Source: Chitinophaga costaii | Lineage (GTDB): Bacteria; Bacteroidota; Bacteroidia; Chitinophagales; Chitinophagaceae | Assembly (NCBI RefSeq): GCF_900094705.1 | Contig: NZ_FMAR01000007.1 | Coordinates: 124,001 to 188,000 of the forward strand | Direction: 5' to 3' | Length of the DNA: 64,000 nucleotides | Shown: positions 17,660-27,610 of the stretch, one piece after another | How the letters are laid out: each line of letters starts with the position of its first letter | How positions within the stretch are numbered: position 1 is the first letter of the stretch | Notes under the pieces: model-generated | Database searches by the model: none | What the model saw: the letters and a program-made list of their open reading frames with translations, nothing else | What the model was told of the DNA's origin: nothing | Position numbers and translations under genes: made by a program

Positions 17660-18169
17660 ATGTCCAGAATATGGTTATTTGCTGTAATGCTTTGTGGAAT
17701 TGCTTTTGAAGCCCATGCCCAACAAAAACCGGCTGCAAAACCGGTCGCTAAGCCTGGCGCTGCCAAAACTGCTACGCAAGCACCATTGGCCAAAAAGACC
17801 GATCTGCGTTTCCGCAGCACCTGGGGCATTTACCTCAGCGATACCCTGCCCCGCCCCGAAGTGATTAAAACACTAGACCAGAACCTGGTGGTGCGCGACC
17901 AGAAAAATAACAAGTACGAAATAATTTCCTTCGAATTTACTTACGAGCAAAAAACGTCTTTTGTAAACGATACCACCAACAAAGCCGGTTACTACATCGA
18001 ATACCTGGGCGATAATTTCAAACATACCGCGAAACTGTCGGATATCTGGGTGAATAAGTTGAAGGAAACTTTACAGCGTGGAGATGAACTGTTCTTTAGT
18101 AATATTATCGTGAAATACCCGCCGGATAAGTATTACAAGGTACCCGACCTGCGGTTTGTAATATTATAA
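17660..18169 (+). CDS. Exported protein of unknown function
   Basis: A 169-aa protein with a signal peptide ending in AHAQQ (about residue 21), then a Lys/Pro/Ala-rich linker (AKPVAKPGAAKTATQAPLAKK) of about 30 residues, then a compact beta-rich domain of about 115 residues: TWGIYLSDTLPRPEVIKTL, LVVRDQKNNKYEIISFEFTYEQK. The domain resembles the GldM-type beta modules in general style, but I cannot name a family. The linker suggests periplasmic attachment or spacing from a partner. Intact, with a terminator right after the stop. Confidence 0.6.
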   Translation: MSRIWLFAVMLCGIAFEAHAQQKPAAKPVAKPGAAKTATQAPLAKKTDLRFRSTWGIYLSDTLPRPEVIKTLDQNLVVRDQKNNKYEIISFEFTYEQKTSFVNDTTNKAGYYIEYLGDNFKHTAKLSDIWVNKLKETLQRGDELFFSNIIVKYPPDKYYKVPDLRFVIL

Positions 18170-18175
18170 CTTCCT

Positions 18176-18208
18176 AAAAAAGTCCTGCTCTTACCGGCAG
18201 GACTTTTT
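18176..18208. terminator. Bidirectional terminator between convergent genes
   Basis: Stem with arms AAAAAGTCCTGC (18177-18188) and GCAGGACTTTTT (18197-18208), with A- and T-runs at its ends. Confidence 0.9.
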
Positions 18209-18212
18209 CGTA

Positions 18213-21029
18213 TTAGTAGTTAAATAATTGTTGAAGCGGGATGATCACTTCGAAACGGTTCCTGGCGTTGTCCTGTGGGTCGCGGTCCAGGAGGTGGCTG
18301 AAGCGGAAGCCAAAAGCGAAGGGCAGCTCATTGCCCAACTTTGTATCGAAATATAACTCTGCGCCTGTGGAGGCATAACGCGTATGGCTGCGGGGGTATG
18401 TATTTTCGTATCCCATGCTGTAATCGTAAAATATATTGCCCCGCAGCCGCATGATATACAAAAGCTGTGCAAAGCCACAATCGGGATATGCTATCGGAAA
18501 GTAGTAGTTGGCACCCAGCTTATACAATTTTGTATAGGCGGGCGTGTTATACCCCCGCGCGTAGGCGAAGTGATCGCTGTAGACGTAGTTACGGGATGTA
18601 TCGCGCAATTGGAAAGCGCCTTGTAGTAAGATGCTGTGGTTATTGGAAAATCCCGGTAAATAAAGGTCCAGCCTGGAGAAGAGCTGCCAGGCTTCGGTGC
18701 TGGTGGCAGAGTGGGCGTATTGCACCTGCAAGGTTTGGCCAAAGTGGGTGAAAAGCTGTTGTACGGCAGTATTGCGTTGGTTCACGAAAGTAAGGCTACT
18801 AAAAATATATTGAATATCCTTAGCCGATCCAACGAATTGCAGCCTGGACTTATCCATGCGTGTACGCTCCACGAAGTTATAGTTGGTACTGATGGAAAGG
18901 CCCCGGTTGTAAATGCCGGAAGACAGGTTCAGCGGCACTGCCAATCCCAGGAGGCCGGTCCACTCGTTCCAGTAAATATGTCCTTGGCGCAGGTAGGCGT
19001 TTCGGTTGGTGGTGTAGGCCGTACTCATTTGCAGGTAGGGGAACCAGCCCGCAAATGTAAAGCCTGCATTCACCTGGGAATAGCCCTCATCGCGGTTGTA
19101 GGCATATCCCACATTCGTTTCGGTGGTATTGAGGATATTGTTTCCCAGTAAACTATATGTGTAATCGGGATCATTAAAGGTAGGCACCCAACTATGAAAG
19201 TTAAACGGATGGGCGAGCAGCGGATATTTCTTTTCTTCAACATGTGTATCCGGTACCTTGTCGAGTATATTACCGCCTTCTTTAAAATCTGGATGTAGCC
19301 ACGCGCTGCGCCCGTCTTTGCTAAAGTCTATTGCCTGCGGGCTATAAGGCGCCAGCGGCGCGGTATACAGCGTAAATCCCCCGGTGCGAAACTCGCTGAA
19401 AACCAATTTATCCTGCCGGACATCGATAGCCACCTGTTTTACACCGTTGGGACGCGCGGTGTATTGGTGAATCTTACGATCAGAAAACGTATATGCGTAA
19501 ACGTTATCAACGCTTTCATAACCGCTGGTAAAATATACGGCATCCCGGGTAACGGTGGGAATTCCGATCACATTGCTACCAAAAGCGATCAGCGTATCTA
19601 CCCTCCCATCCTTCAACCACTGCCGGATAAGGGCCATGCGGGAATGCACGTCCCTTACCCCGGCAATGATGGCCTGGTCGTCTGCGGTGAATTTTGGATA
19701 ACTGTAATACCAATTTTGCGGGTTGGGAAGGGTTTGTACTACCTGGCCTGTTTCGCCATCCAATACCTGCACGCTAAATTGCAGGTTGGGTGGACTAACG
19801 GTTACCACTACCCGTTTTCCATCGTTGGAGATATCCGGGCTAAAGTATTTGGTGCGCGTAGTAAGATTGCGGGTATGACCGGTACTGTCGGCTATTTTTA
19901 CGATGGAATATTGTTTGTTGTTCCATCGGGCATCGAAGCGGGCCTCCGTCCATACCAGCCGTCCATTGCGATAGCTGAAATAGTCGTCGAAATTGGTACC
20001 TGGGCGGGCTATAAAATGCGCCTGTCCATCGGGTGTTTGGCGAAAGAAGGCGGGTAATTTTTTGTAACTGTTTTTCAGGTACACCCAGGTATCCGGGCCG
20101 GCATTGTACACGTAGGGGTAATTGGTAACGGTGTGGCTATCTGGAGAAAACCGGGTAGCAGCGCTGGGGGGCATACGCAAAGAATCATCCTGCCAATATT
20201 GTTCAAATTCCTTAATAGTAGCATGATAGAACCCTGTGATCCGCTGACCGGTACGTTTTTCCAGGCTATTGGACAATGGATAAAAGACACCCCGGAAGCG
20301 TACTGCATCGGTCGTCACATCTTTCCAAAATGTTTGTCCATAATGTTTCCGGCCGTAGTAAGACATCATGTAGCCGAGGGGATAGTGATCGGGGATGAAG
20401 TCTACATAAGAGCCATTGCGCACCTTCATGTAGGTATAATTTTTATGATCCAGCCAGAGGGCGCGCATGCCATCGAAAAAGCCGGGTAGCCTACCCCTGC
20501 CCTGCACGCCCAGTGCAGTTTCCATGGTTACAGCATCCCCTTCCCAAAACCAGTTGGGAACTGCCAGGTTAGTAGCACCGGCCTGCCCCAGATCGCCCCC
20601 CAGGTAGTACAATACTTTAGAAATGCCCTGTCTAAAATTCATGTTCTGCAGCACATGGCGATATTCGTGTACTGATAGCTGGTCGGGCCAGTAGGCGGGG
20701 CCAAGGTCGGTATTGGGTGGTGGGGCCAGGTAAAATTCGGAGCGGAAGGGGCCTAACTGTACGTAACCATTAGAGATCATGGTTTGGTTTTGCAGTACCA
20801 TATTCACTTTACGCTGCTGGTTGCCAATGGAACTACGATCGTGCTGATTAATGTATTGTACCAGGCTGGCTACGCGCTGTGCCGTGCCAGAGAGTGTACG
20901 GGGAAAAATGACCCGCACCGTATCGTTATTGATCTGGTCCCATTTCAACGAAGGTGGATTACCGCCAAACTGCTGTGCCATGGCGGCAGTGGTAACTAAG
21001 CAGCAAAGCAGTATGGGTAAATACTTCAA
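18213..21029 (-). CDS. Large exported protein: gluzincin-like peptidase, TolB-like propeller and C-terminal barrel
   Basis: About 938 aa, signal peptide MKYLPILLCCLVTTAAMAQ if translation starts at the TTG at 21029; an earlier in-frame TTG at 21053 would add 8 residues, and there is no ATG in frame. Numbering from 21053, HEYRH at 129-133 fits an HEXXH zinc motif, and WFWEGDAVTME at 168-178 supplies the third ligand (E171) in the position typical of gluzincins. The middle has beta-propeller repeats such as KYFSPDISNDGKRVVVTVSP. The last ~300 residues alternate short hydrophobic strands and end in aromatic LFNY, like an outer-membrane barrel. Not assigned to a named family. Confidence 0.65.
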   Translation of the reverse strand: MKYLPILLCCLVTTAAMAQQFGGNPPSLKWDQINNDTVRVIFPRTLSGTAQRVASLVQYINQHDRSSIGNQQRKVNMVLQNQTMISNGYVQLGPFRSEFYLAPPPNTDLGPAYWPDQLSVHEYRHVLQNMNFRQGISKVLYYLGGDLGQAGATNLAVPNWFWEGDAVTMETALGVQGRGRLPGFFDGMRALWLDHKNYTYMKVRNGSYVDFIPDHYPLGYMMSYYGRKHYGQTFWKDVTTDAVRFRGVFYPLSNSLEKRTGQRITGFYHATIKEFEQYWQDDSLRMPPSAATRFSPDSHTVTNYPYVYNAGPDTWVYLKNSYKKLPAFFRQTPDGQAHFIARPGTNFDDYFSYRNGRLVWTEARFDARWNNKQYSIVKIADSTGHTRNLTTRTKYFSPDISNDGKRVVVTVSPPNLQFSVQVLDGETGQVVQTLPNPQNWYYSYPKFTADDQAIIAGVRDVHSRMALIRQWLKDGRVDTLIAFGSNVIGIPTVTRDAVYFTSGYESVDNVYAYTFSDRKIHQYTARPNGVKQVAIDVRQDKLVFSEFRTGGFTLYTAPLAPYSPQAIDFSKDGRSAWLHPDFKEGGNILDKVPDTHVEEKKYPLLAHPFNFHSWVPTFNDPDYTYSLLGNNILNTTETNVGYAYNRDEGYSQVNAGFTFAGWFPYLQMSTAYTTNRNAYLRQGHIYWNEWTGLLGLAVPLNLSSGIYNRGLSISTNYNFVERTRMDKSRLQFVGSAKDIQYIFSSLTFVNQRNTAVQQLFTHFGQTLQVQYAHSATSTEAWQLFSRLDLYLPGFSNNHSILLQGAFQLRDTSRNYVYSDHFAYARGYNTPAYTKLYKLGANYYFPIAYPDCGFAQLLYIMRLRGNIFYDYSMGYENTYPRSHTRYASTGAELYFDTKLGNELPFAFGFRFSHLLDRDPQDNARNRFEVIIPLQQLFNY

Positions 21030-21156
21030 GGCATTTGTTTGTGAACTTGACAAGGCAATAGACGAATGAAAAGGTGTAATGTTTAATGCGTGGGGCTAAA
21101 GCTAATCATTCGTTTTTATCCCTCCAAGGGGCTACCGGGAGGTTCGTTCACCTGGA

Positions 21157-22584
21157 TTAACATTCCGGAAGGCTAATAGGAATATTGGTGGCCAGGCCGC
21201 CATCGGAAGTTTCTTTGTATTTGGAATTCATGTCCAGGGCGGTTTCCCACATCGTTTTCACCACGGCGTCGAGCGATACTTTTGCCAGGTCCGGATTACT
21301 TTGCAGGGCAAGCTGAGAGGCTGTAATGGCTTTGATAGCGCCCATCGTATTCCGTTCTATACAAGGTATCTGTACCAGGCCACCAATGGGGTCGCAGGTA
21401 AGGCCCAGATGATGTTCCATGGCAATTTCTGCAGCCATCAGCACCTGGCGTTGCGAACCGCCCGATACTTCCGTAAGCGCCGCTGCCGCCATGGCGGAAG
21501 ACACGCCTATCTCTGCCTGGCAGCCGCCCATGGCTGCCGAAATAGTAGAGCGTTTTTTGAAGATACTGCCCACTTCGGAAGCGGTAAGTATGAACTGAAG
21601 GATCTTTTCTGCTGCATACCCATCGCAAAAGGTAATGAAATAGGCCAGTACGGCGGGTATTACGCCGGCGGCCCCATTGGTGGGCGCGGTTACCACACGG
21701 CCAAAGGAGGCATTTTCCTCATTTACGGCCAGGGCAAAACAGCTCACCCAGTCCAGCGTGTAGCCGAAGTGGTTCCCACCTTCGCGGATGGCGGCCAGCC
21801 AACTGTCGAAGTCGTGATAATTACGTCCATTCAGTAATCTTTTATTAAGCGCAGCCGCGCGGCGGGCTACTTTCAGGCCCCCCGGCAATTCGCCTGCGGT
21901 ATGTACGCCCCGGTAAATACATTCTTTCATTACCTGCCATATCCTGAGTATGCCGGCACGGGTTTCTGCCTCCGGGCGCCAGGCATGTTCATTTTCCATC
22001 ACCAATTCGGAAATGCTAAGGCCTGTTTTAATGCACCATTGCAGCAACTGCCGGGCTGTATCGATGGGAAAAGGCAGGTCTACACTTGTGGAGCCAGTTT
22101 TGTGTTCTCCCTCCTGCACTACAAAACCACCGCCAATGGAATAGTAGGTAGCGGCGTGTTGTTCCCCATTATGCAGGCTCACTAAAAACGTGAGGGCGTT
22201 GGGATGGAATGGCAGAGATTCGTCCATCAAGAATTCCACGTCCGTATCTGGATTAAAATCGATTTCGTATTGGCCGGCCAGCGACATTTTTCTCCGGCGT
22301 TGCATCTCCTGTATTTTGGGGGTAATCTGGTTTACGTCGAAGGTTACGGGATCGTCTCCACAAAGTCCTAATTGCACAGCAATACCGGTACCATGACCAA
22401 TGCCGGTTTTGGCCAGGGAGCCGTATAGCAGTACGCGTACCTGGGCTACTTGGTGTAACTGGTGGTGATCAGAAAGAGTTTGTAAAAAACGTAATGCGGC
22501 ACGCCAGGGGCCTAAAGTGTGGGAACTGGAGGGTCCTACGCCGATCTTAAAGATGTCGAATACGGATATTGCTTCGTGCGCCAC
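21157..22584 (-). CDS. sdaA: L-serine ammonia-lyase (single-chain, iron-sulfur type)
   Basis: Deaminates L-serine to pyruvate. The 475-aa chain contains both domains of the Fe-S serine dehydratases: the beta domain with [24 protein letters not shown] and the alpha domain with [18 protein letters not shown] and [16 protein letters not shown], which supply the cluster cysteines. The start is GTG at 22584; no suitable ATG lies nearby. The FKBP lipoprotein gene upstream runs the same way with 37 bp between them. Confidence 0.92.
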   Translation of the reverse strand: MAHEAISVFDIFKIGVGPSSSHTLGPWRAALRFLQTLSDHHQLHQVAQVRVLLYGSLAKTGIGHGTGIAVQLGLCGDDPVTFDVNQITPKIQEMQRRRKMSLAGQYEIDFNPDTDVEFLMDESLPFHPNALTFLVSLHNGEQHAATYYSIGGGFVVQEGEHKTGSTSVDLPFPIDTARQLLQWCIKTGLSISELVMENEHAWRPEAETRAGILRIWQVMKECIYRGVHTAGELPGGLKVARRAAALNKRLLNGRNYHDFDSWLAAIREGGNHFGYTLDWVSCFALAVNEENASFGRVVTAPTNGAAGVIPAVLAYFITFCDGYAAEKILQFILTASEVGSIFKKRSTISAAMGGCQAEIGVSSAMAAAALTEVSGGSQRQVLMAAEIAMEHHLGLTCDPIGGLVQIPCIERNTMGAIKAITASQLALQSNPDLAKVSLDAVVKTMWETALDMNSKYKETSDGGLATNIPISLPEC

Positions 22585-22621
22585 GATGGTTGGTTTATGT
22601 TGTAGTGCAAGATAAGCGCAT

Positions 22622-23134
22622 TTAATGAAAATCCACGAGTTCTACCTGGCAGATCTGCACGGCATTGGCAGGTACAATCAGTACATTGCCATCGTAAATG
22701 GCTTGTGACCCGAAACCCAATACTGCCGGAATATAGAGTTCAATGGAGCCTCCTTTTGAAATTTTTTGCAGGCCGATCTGCCAGCCGGGAATATGGTCCT
22801 TTAACTGCCGGCCATCGAAGTTGGTGATCTGTCCTTTGGAAGATTCTACTATTATCCCGTTAATGAGGCGACGGGTATAGATTACATAAGGCGTATCGGT
22901 GAGGGTAATGTAGTGAATGCCGTCTCCTGGTTTAATGATGCGGAAATAAAGACCGGAGGGGTCGTAATTGGCGGTGATATTATTGTCGGTCAGGTATTGG
23001 AGAATGATAGAATCCTGGCGAACGCTGATGAGATCCAGTGTACCTGGTCCGGCGCTGCTGGCTTCCTTTTTACAGGCGGATAAAAGGCCGCTCACAAGGC
23101 ATACAGCTATAAAAAGTTGCAAAATTCGTTTCAT
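22622..23134 (-). CDS. FKBP-type peptidyl-prolyl isomerase lipoprotein
   Basis: A 170-aa lipoprotein (lipobox LLSAC, Cys20). The C-terminal ~100 residues have the FKBP pattern: [50 protein letters not shown], with the last strand [12 protein letters not shown]. It should help fold envelope proteins at proline bonds. Some active-site aromatics are changed relative to FKBP12 and activity is not certain. Single-domain FKBP lipoproteins like this are common in Bacteroidota. Possibly co-transcribed with sdaA. Confidence 0.8.
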   Translation of the reverse strand: MKRILQLFIAVCLVSGLLSACKKEASSAGPGTLDLISVRQDSIILQYLTDNNITANYDPSGLYFRIIKPGDGIHYITLTDTPYVIYTRRLINGIIVESSKGQITNFDGRQLKDHIPGWQIGLQKISKGGSIELYIPAVLGFGSQAIYDGNVLIVPANAVQICQVELVDFH

Positions 23135-23302
23135 ACATTGTTATAACGGTACAGGTGTCCGAAAGTTACTCTTTTTTGGGAAATGTGCAGGAAGGAATGG
23201 CAGGTATGCAGCTGCCTTTCCTAGCTTCACCTATTAAACACCGGACCTGGGTATTTATTACCTTGGGTGAGGAGAATAATACCATAGCAAGTGGATTTCA
23301 TA

Positions 23303-23341
23303 AAAAAACTCCCGGTTTGCAAATGCAGCCGGGAGTTTTTT
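23303..23341 (-). terminator. Terminator of groES-groEL
   Basis: A perfect 13-bp stem, 23303-23315 with 23329-23341, whose outer pairs form A6/T6; minus-strand T-run follows. Confidence 0.85.
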
Positions 23342-23360
23342 AACATTGTTGTCGGAAAGA

Positions 23361-24998
23361 TTAATAATCCATACCCATACCGTGACCACCACCTGGCATA
23401 GCAGGGGCAGCAGATTTAGGTTCTGGTTTGTCTGCAATCACGCACTCGGTGGTGAGCAACATACCAGCGATGGAAGCAGCGTTTTCGAGGGCGATACGGC
23501 TTACTTTCGTCGGGTCGATTACACCGGCTGCAAACAGGTTTTCGTATACTTCCGTGCGGGCATTGAAGCCATAATCGCCTTTGCCTTCTTTCACTTTCTG
23601 TACTACGATAGAACCTTCGATACCGGAGTTTTCGGTAATCTGGCGAAGGGGTTCTTCGATGGCTCGTTTAACGATGGCTACACCGGTTTCTTCGTCTTCG
23701 TTGTCTGCCTTCACATTAAGCAGGGCTTCGATGGCGCGGATATAAGCTACACCGCCACCGGGTACTATACCTTCTTCCACTGCGGCGCGGGTAGCGTGCA
23801 GGGCGTCATCTACGCGGTCTTTCTTTTCTTTCATTTCCACTTCGGTAGCAGCGCCAACATACAATACTGCAACACCGCCGCTCAGCTTAGCCAGGCGTTC
23901 CTGGAGTTTTTCGCGGTCGTAGTCGGAGGTAGTTACTTCGATCTGGGATTTGATCTGGGAGATGCGGGCGGCAATATTTTCTTTTTCGCCACGGCCACCT
24001 ACAACAGTAGTATTGTCTTTATCGATGGTAATGGATTCTGCTTTACCCAGGTAGGTGAGGTCTGCATTTTCCAGTTTGTAACCTTGTTCTTCGCTGATCA
24101 CGATACCACCGGTGAGTACGGCGATGTCCTGCAACATTTCTTTTCTGCGGTCGCCAAATCCAGGGGCTTTTACAGCAGCTACTTTCAGGGTACCACGCAG
24201 TTTATTAACTACCAGGGTAGCCAGTGCTTCGCCATCCAGGTCTTCAGAGATAATTACCAGGGGAGCGCCTTGCTGGGCCACTTTTTCCAGGATGTGCAGT
24301 ATATCCTTCATGGTGCTGATCTTCTTATCGTAGATCAGGATGTAGGGATTCTGCAATTCTACCTGCATTTTTTCACTGTTGGTGATAAAGTAAGCAGACA
24401 GGTAACCACGGTCGAACTGCATACCTTCCACAACTTCTACAGTAGTGTCGGTACCTTTGGCTTCTTCCACGGTAATAACACCGTCTTTGGTTACTTTCTG
24501 CATGGCTTCGGCAATCAGGGCGCCGATAGCGGAATCATTATTGGCAGAAATAGTAGCTACCTGTTCAATCAGCTGGTGGTTGCTACCTACTTCTTTAGAT
24601 TGTGATTTCAGGTTTTCAACAACCACCTTTACGGCTTTGTCGATACCACGTTTCAGGTCCATCGGGTTAGCACCGGCGGCCACATTTTTCAGGCCTTCGC
24701 CGATAATAGACTGTGCCAGAACGGTAGCGGTGGTAGTACCATCACCTGCGATGTCGGCAGTTTTGGAGGCTACTTCTTTTACCATCTGGGCGCCCATGTT
24801 TTCGATGGCGTCTTCCAGTTCAATTTCTTTTGCAACGCTAACGCCGTCTTTAGTTACAGCAGGTGCGCCGAACTTCTTTTCGATCACCACGTTGCGGCCT
24901 TTAGGACCGAGGGTTACTTTCACCGCATTAGCCAGGGTATCAACACCCTTTTTCATTTTGTTGCGGGCTTCTGTATTAAAATATAATTGTTTTGCCAT
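23361..24998 (-). CDS. groEL: Chaperonin GroEL (60 kDa)
   Basis: The tetradecameric ATP-driven folding chamber. The start is the ATG at 24998 ([18 protein letters not shown]), giving 545 aa, the standard length; the longer frame upstream overlaps groES and has no family similarity. ATP-binding residues lie in [19 protein letters not shown] and [14 protein letters not shown], and the usual flexible Gly/Met tail ends [10 protein letters not shown]. groES lies 52 bp upstream. No CIRCE element is visible upstream of the operon. A long antisense frame (23346-24605) is a codon-usage shadow. Confidence 0.98.
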   Translation of the reverse strand: MAKQLYFNTEARNKMKKGVDTLANAVKVTLGPKGRNVVIEKKFGAPAVTKDGVSVAKEIELEDAIENMGAQMVKEVASKTADIAGDGTTTATVLAQSIIGEGLKNVAAGANPMDLKRGIDKAVKVVVENLKSQSKEVGSNHQLIEQVATISANNDSAIGALIAEAMQKVTKDGVITVEEAKGTDTTVEVVEGMQFDRGYLSAYFITNSEKMQVELQNPYILIYDKKISTMKDILHILEKVAQQGAPLVIISEDLDGEALATLVVNKLRGTLKVAAVKAPGFGDRRKEMLQDIAVLTGGIVISEEQGYKLENADLTYLGKAESITIDKDNTTVVGGRGEKENIAARISQIKSQIEVTTSDYDREKLQERLAKLSGGVAVLYVGAATEVEMKEKKDRVDDALHATRAAVEEGIVPGGGVAYIRAIEALLNVKADNEDEETGVAIVKRAIEEPLRQITENSGIEGSIVVQKVKEGKGDYGFNARTEVYENLFAAGVIDPTKVSRIALENAASIAGMLLTTECVIADKPEPKSAAPAMPGGGHGMGMDY

Positions 24999-25050
24999 AA
25001 TGTTTAAATCATTTAAATTTTTAGGAAATGGTGAATTGGATGAATTGACC

Positions 25051-25329
25051 TTACACAATAGCCAGGATGTCAGATTCACGCATGATCAGCAGGTCCTGAC
25101 CTTCCACGCTGATTTCCGTGCCGGCGTACTTACCATACAATACCGTATCGCCTACTTTTACCGTAACCGGTTCATCTTTCTTACCAGGACCGGCGGCCAC
25201 TACGGTACCCTTTTGTGGTTTTTCTTTAGCGGTGTCGGGGATAATGATACCTCCGGCGGTCTTTTCTTCAGCGGCTGCGGGTTTAACGATTACCCTGTCA
25301 GCCAATGGTTTGATACTTAAATTAGCCAT
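25051..25329 (-). CDS. groES: Co-chaperonin GroES (10 kDa)
   Basis: Lid of the GroEL chamber. The 92-aa length is standard. The family start [30 protein letters not shown] is clear, with the mobile loop KTAGGIIIP and the final strand block [16 protein letters not shown]. It is first in the groES-groEL operon. A near-consensus -7 element (TACGTTTT on the minus strand, around 25350) lies shortly upstream. Confidence 0.97.
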   Translation of the reverse strand: MANLSIKPLADRVIVKPAAAEEKTAGGIIIPDTAKEKPQKGTVVAAGPGKKDEPVTVKVGDTVLYGKYAGTEISVEGQDLLIMRESDILAIV

Positions 25330-25668
25330 AGTTTAGTATAGTTTTAAAACGTAGATTGATGGTTTGTTTGTGTGATTGCATGGCCACGAGAATTATGCCA
25401 AGCCCCCTTTTACGATCATCAGGCGCGCATTCTGGTCAAATTTGCAGTTTGTCCGTTTTATACCCACCAGGCCGCCTGCCAAGTTGCCCATCTTGACAGC
25501 CAGATTGTCGGAGCTGCAAAACAGGGAATTAATGAACGAAACACGCCGGGTATAAATACCGGGTGCATGCACCGGGAGATCAAAACAATTTCTGCTACAA
25601 TGAAAGCCTCCTTTTGCAGAATGGCCTGAAATGCCTAGCTTTGCGCCCTCATACCAGTTCTTAAATTC
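25330..25668. other. 339-bp region between divergent groES and nusB
   Basis: Contains the nusB promoter and, at 25549-25576, two adjacent palindromes: GGTATAAATACC and an 18-bp one centred on GTGCATGCAC. No convincing gene; a short plus frame at 25372-25629 has no family resemblance. Confidence 0.5.
25613..25643 (+). promoter_or_regulatory. Bacteroidota sigma-A promoter of nusB
   Basis: TTTG (25613-25616), 19 bp, then TAGCTTTG (25636-25643); exact match to the consensus, 25 bp before the ATG. Confidence 0.8.
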
Positions 25669-26595
25669 ATGATTAGTAGAAGAAATATCCGGGTGAAGGT
25701 GATGCAAACACTTTATGCCCTGGAAACGATGGAGCAAAGCACTATTAAGCCGGGAACAGCCACTAGCTTGTTGAATGAAAAGCTGGAACAAACCCGACAA
25801 ATTTTTACCTACCTGCTCTACTCCATCATTCGTGTGGCGCAATACGCGGAAACCGATGCACAGACCCGTGCCAACAAGCACCTGCCCAGTGAAGCCGACC
25901 TGCATGTGAATACCAAAATAGCCGGGAACGAATTTCTATACCAGATCCTGTCAGACAGTGATTTTAAGGTAAACCTGGAACAATGGAAACTAAAATACCT
26001 CCCCGACAACGAGCTGTTGCGCAAACTGTACAACGAGCTGGCTGCATCTGATACTTACAAAACTTACATTGCAGACGAAACCCGTGTGCGCTCCAGTGAA
26101 AAGCATATCCTGGAATTCATTTATAATGATATTCTCAGCAAAAACGAAAGCTTCCAGCAACATATGGAAGATCAATTTGCTCATTGGACCGACGATGCAG
26201 AGATGATGCACCTGCTCATTGGCAACTACTTTAATAAGCCGCAGTTGTTTAATTTTCTTCAGTTGATCAGCAAAGAAAAGCTGGACTATGCCCGCGAGTT
26301 GCTGCTTACGGTGATCGATAAGAAAGATTATTGCCTGGAGCTTATAAAACCTAAACTCCAAAACTGGGACTCAGAGCGTATTGCGGCGGTAGACATGTTG
26401 CTCATGGAAATGGGCGTGTGCGAGTTCCTGTATTTTCCCACCATCCCGATTAAAGTAACTATCAACGAATATATTGATTTGGCTAAGGCCTACAGCACGC
26501 CGCAAAGCGGGCAGTTCATCAATGGTATCCTGGACAATGTGCTGAAAGAATTGGAACAACAGCAACTCATCCAGAAAACAGACCGCAAAAAATAG
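25669..26595 (+). CDS. nusB: Transcription antitermination protein NusB
   Basis: RNA-binding factor of the rRNA antitermination complex. At 308 aa it is twice as long as E. coli NusB, as usual in Bacteroidota: the first ~170 residues are a lineage-specific helical extension beginning MISRRNIRVKVMQTLYALE, and the last ~130 residues hold the NusB fold with WDSERIAAVDMLLMEMGVCEFLYFPTIPIKVTINEYIDLAKAYSTPQSGQFINGILD as successive blocks. It leads a plus-strand run with the DUF1573 gene and yajC. Confidence 0.93.
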   Translation: MISRRNIRVKVMQTLYALETMEQSTIKPGTATSLLNEKLEQTRQIFTYLLYSIIRVAQYAETDAQTRANKHLPSEADLHVNTKIAGNEFLYQILSDSDFKVNLEQWKLKYLPDNELLRKLYNELAASDTYKTYIADETRVRSSEKHILEFIYNDILSKNESFQQHMEDQFAHWTDDAEMMHLLIGNYFNKPQLFNFLQLISKEKLDYARELLLTVIDKKDYCLELIKPKLQNWDSERIAAVDMLLMEMGVCEFLYFPTIPIKVTINEYIDLAKAYSTPQSGQFINGILDNVLKELEQQQLIQKTDRKK

Positions 26596-26643
26596 GGATT
26601 CCTGGCTGGAAGCACTATTTTTACGGCAAATTTTTCGCAGCGC

Positions 26644-27069
26644 ATGAAATTATTTTCCTATCTGATAGCCACTGCCCTACTGCTGGGCGCCTGCCGCCAG
26701 GGACAACCGGCTCACACAGCCTCCCCTGCTGCCAGCGACAGCAGTCAACAGGGTTTTCCGGTTATCACCTTCGACCAGGAAGTGCATGATTTCGGGACCG
26801 TACATGAAGGCGAGGTGGTGGAATACAGTTTCAAATTTAAAAACACCGGTCATGCGCCCCTCCTCATTACCGATGCACAAGCCAGTTGCGGATGCACTAT
26901 TCCGGAATGGCCTAAAGCACCCATTAAACCGGGCGAGGAAAGCGAATTAAAAGTGTCTTTTAACAGCAGTGGAAAAGAAGGTGCCCAGGAGAAATCGATC
27001 TCCATCAAGGCCAATACGGAAACACCTTTTATACCCGGGCCGCGCATCGTGTGTAATGTGGTGAAATAA
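26644..27069 (+). CDS. DUF1573 lipoprotein
   Basis: A 141-aa exported lipoprotein (lipobox LLGAC, Cys17). One DUF1573 domain, an Ig-like beta fold related to HYDIN/ASH modules: FDQEVHDFGTVHEGEVVEYSF, FKNTGHAPLLITDAQASCGCTIPEWP, PGEESELKVSFNSSGKEG. The conserved SCGC cysteines are present. The gene lies 48 bp after nusB and 43 bp before yajC, an arrangement common in Bacteroidota. Exact role unknown. Confidence 0.85.
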   Translation: MKLFSYLIATALLLGACRQGQPAHTASPAASDSSQQGFPVITFDQEVHDFGTVHEGEVVEYSFKFKNTGHAPLLITDAQASCGCTIPEWPKAPIKPGEESELKVSFNSSGKEGAQEKSISIKANTETPFIPGPRIVCNVVK

Positions 27070-27112
27070 GCGGTACGGTACAACTAACGATTAACTATTA
27101 ACAACTATAAAC

Positions 27113-27439
27113 ATGAGCATTTTACTTCAGGCCGCCGGCGGATTTGCCAGCATTCAGCCTATGCTGCTGATTGGCGGTATGTTTCTTGTAATGTGGCTTT
27201 TTATGATACGCCCACAGCAAAAGAAAGCAAAACAGCAAAAACAATTCATCGACAACCTGAAAGAAGGGGATAAAATCGTTACGATTGCCGGCATTCACGG
27301 TAAAGTAAAAAAGATCAATGACAACGGTACCTTGCAGATTGAAGTAAGCACCGCCAGCTACCTTACCATAGAACGTTCTGCGGTGAGCCTGGAATATACG
27401 GCCGCCCTGAACAAGCCTGCTGCCGAAGTAAAGAAATAA
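27113..27439 (+). CDS. yajC: Preprotein translocase accessory subunit YajC
   Basis: A 108-aa inner-membrane protein. A single membrane segment (MLLIGGMFLVMWLFMI, about residues 18-33) is followed by the signature RPQQKKAKQQKQFIDNLKEGDKIVT and a beta-rich tail. It associates with SecDF in protein export; secDF is 1.7 kb downstream on the other strand. A strong terminator follows. Confidence 0.92.
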   Translation: MSILLQAAGGFASIQPMLLIGGMFLVMWLFMIRPQQKKAKQQKQFIDNLKEGDKIVTIAGIHGKVKKINDNGTLQIEVSTASYLTIERSAVSLEYTAALNKPAAEVKK

Positions 27440-27453
27440 TGATACTATTCCCA

Positions 27454-27492
27454 TAAAAACAGGCCCTCCCCGAAAAGGAGGGCCTGTTTTTA
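27454..27492 (+). terminator. Terminator after yajC
   Basis: A perfect 16-bp stem (27454-27469 with 27477-27492), loop CCGAAAA-like, ending in T5. Confidence 0.92.
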
Positions 27493-27596
27493 TGGTGGTA
27501 TGTATGACTAAATTTATCCCGGATGGTAAATAAAAAGGGGGTAATATTTATACAGGGTACAAGTGTATCGTACACAGTACCTAATACAATACTTCT

Positions 27597-27604
27597 TACC
27601 TTTG
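27597..27604 (+). promoter_or_regulatory. -7 element of coaE
   Basis: TACCTTTG matches TAnnTTTG, ending 6 bp before the coaE ATG. Confidence 0.5.
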
Positions 27605-27610
27605 TGCCAT

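Noticed and set aside
23346-24605. 419-codon open frame antisense to groEL
   Set aside because: It lies wholly across the groEL coding region and its terminator and has no recognisable domain. GC-skewed codon usage of the real gene creates such shadows; the same holds for frames at 29227-30351, 31288-32355 and 44185-45138.
25372-25629. 85-codon frame between groES and nusB
   Set aside because: It runs through the nusB promoter and two palindromes and matches no family.
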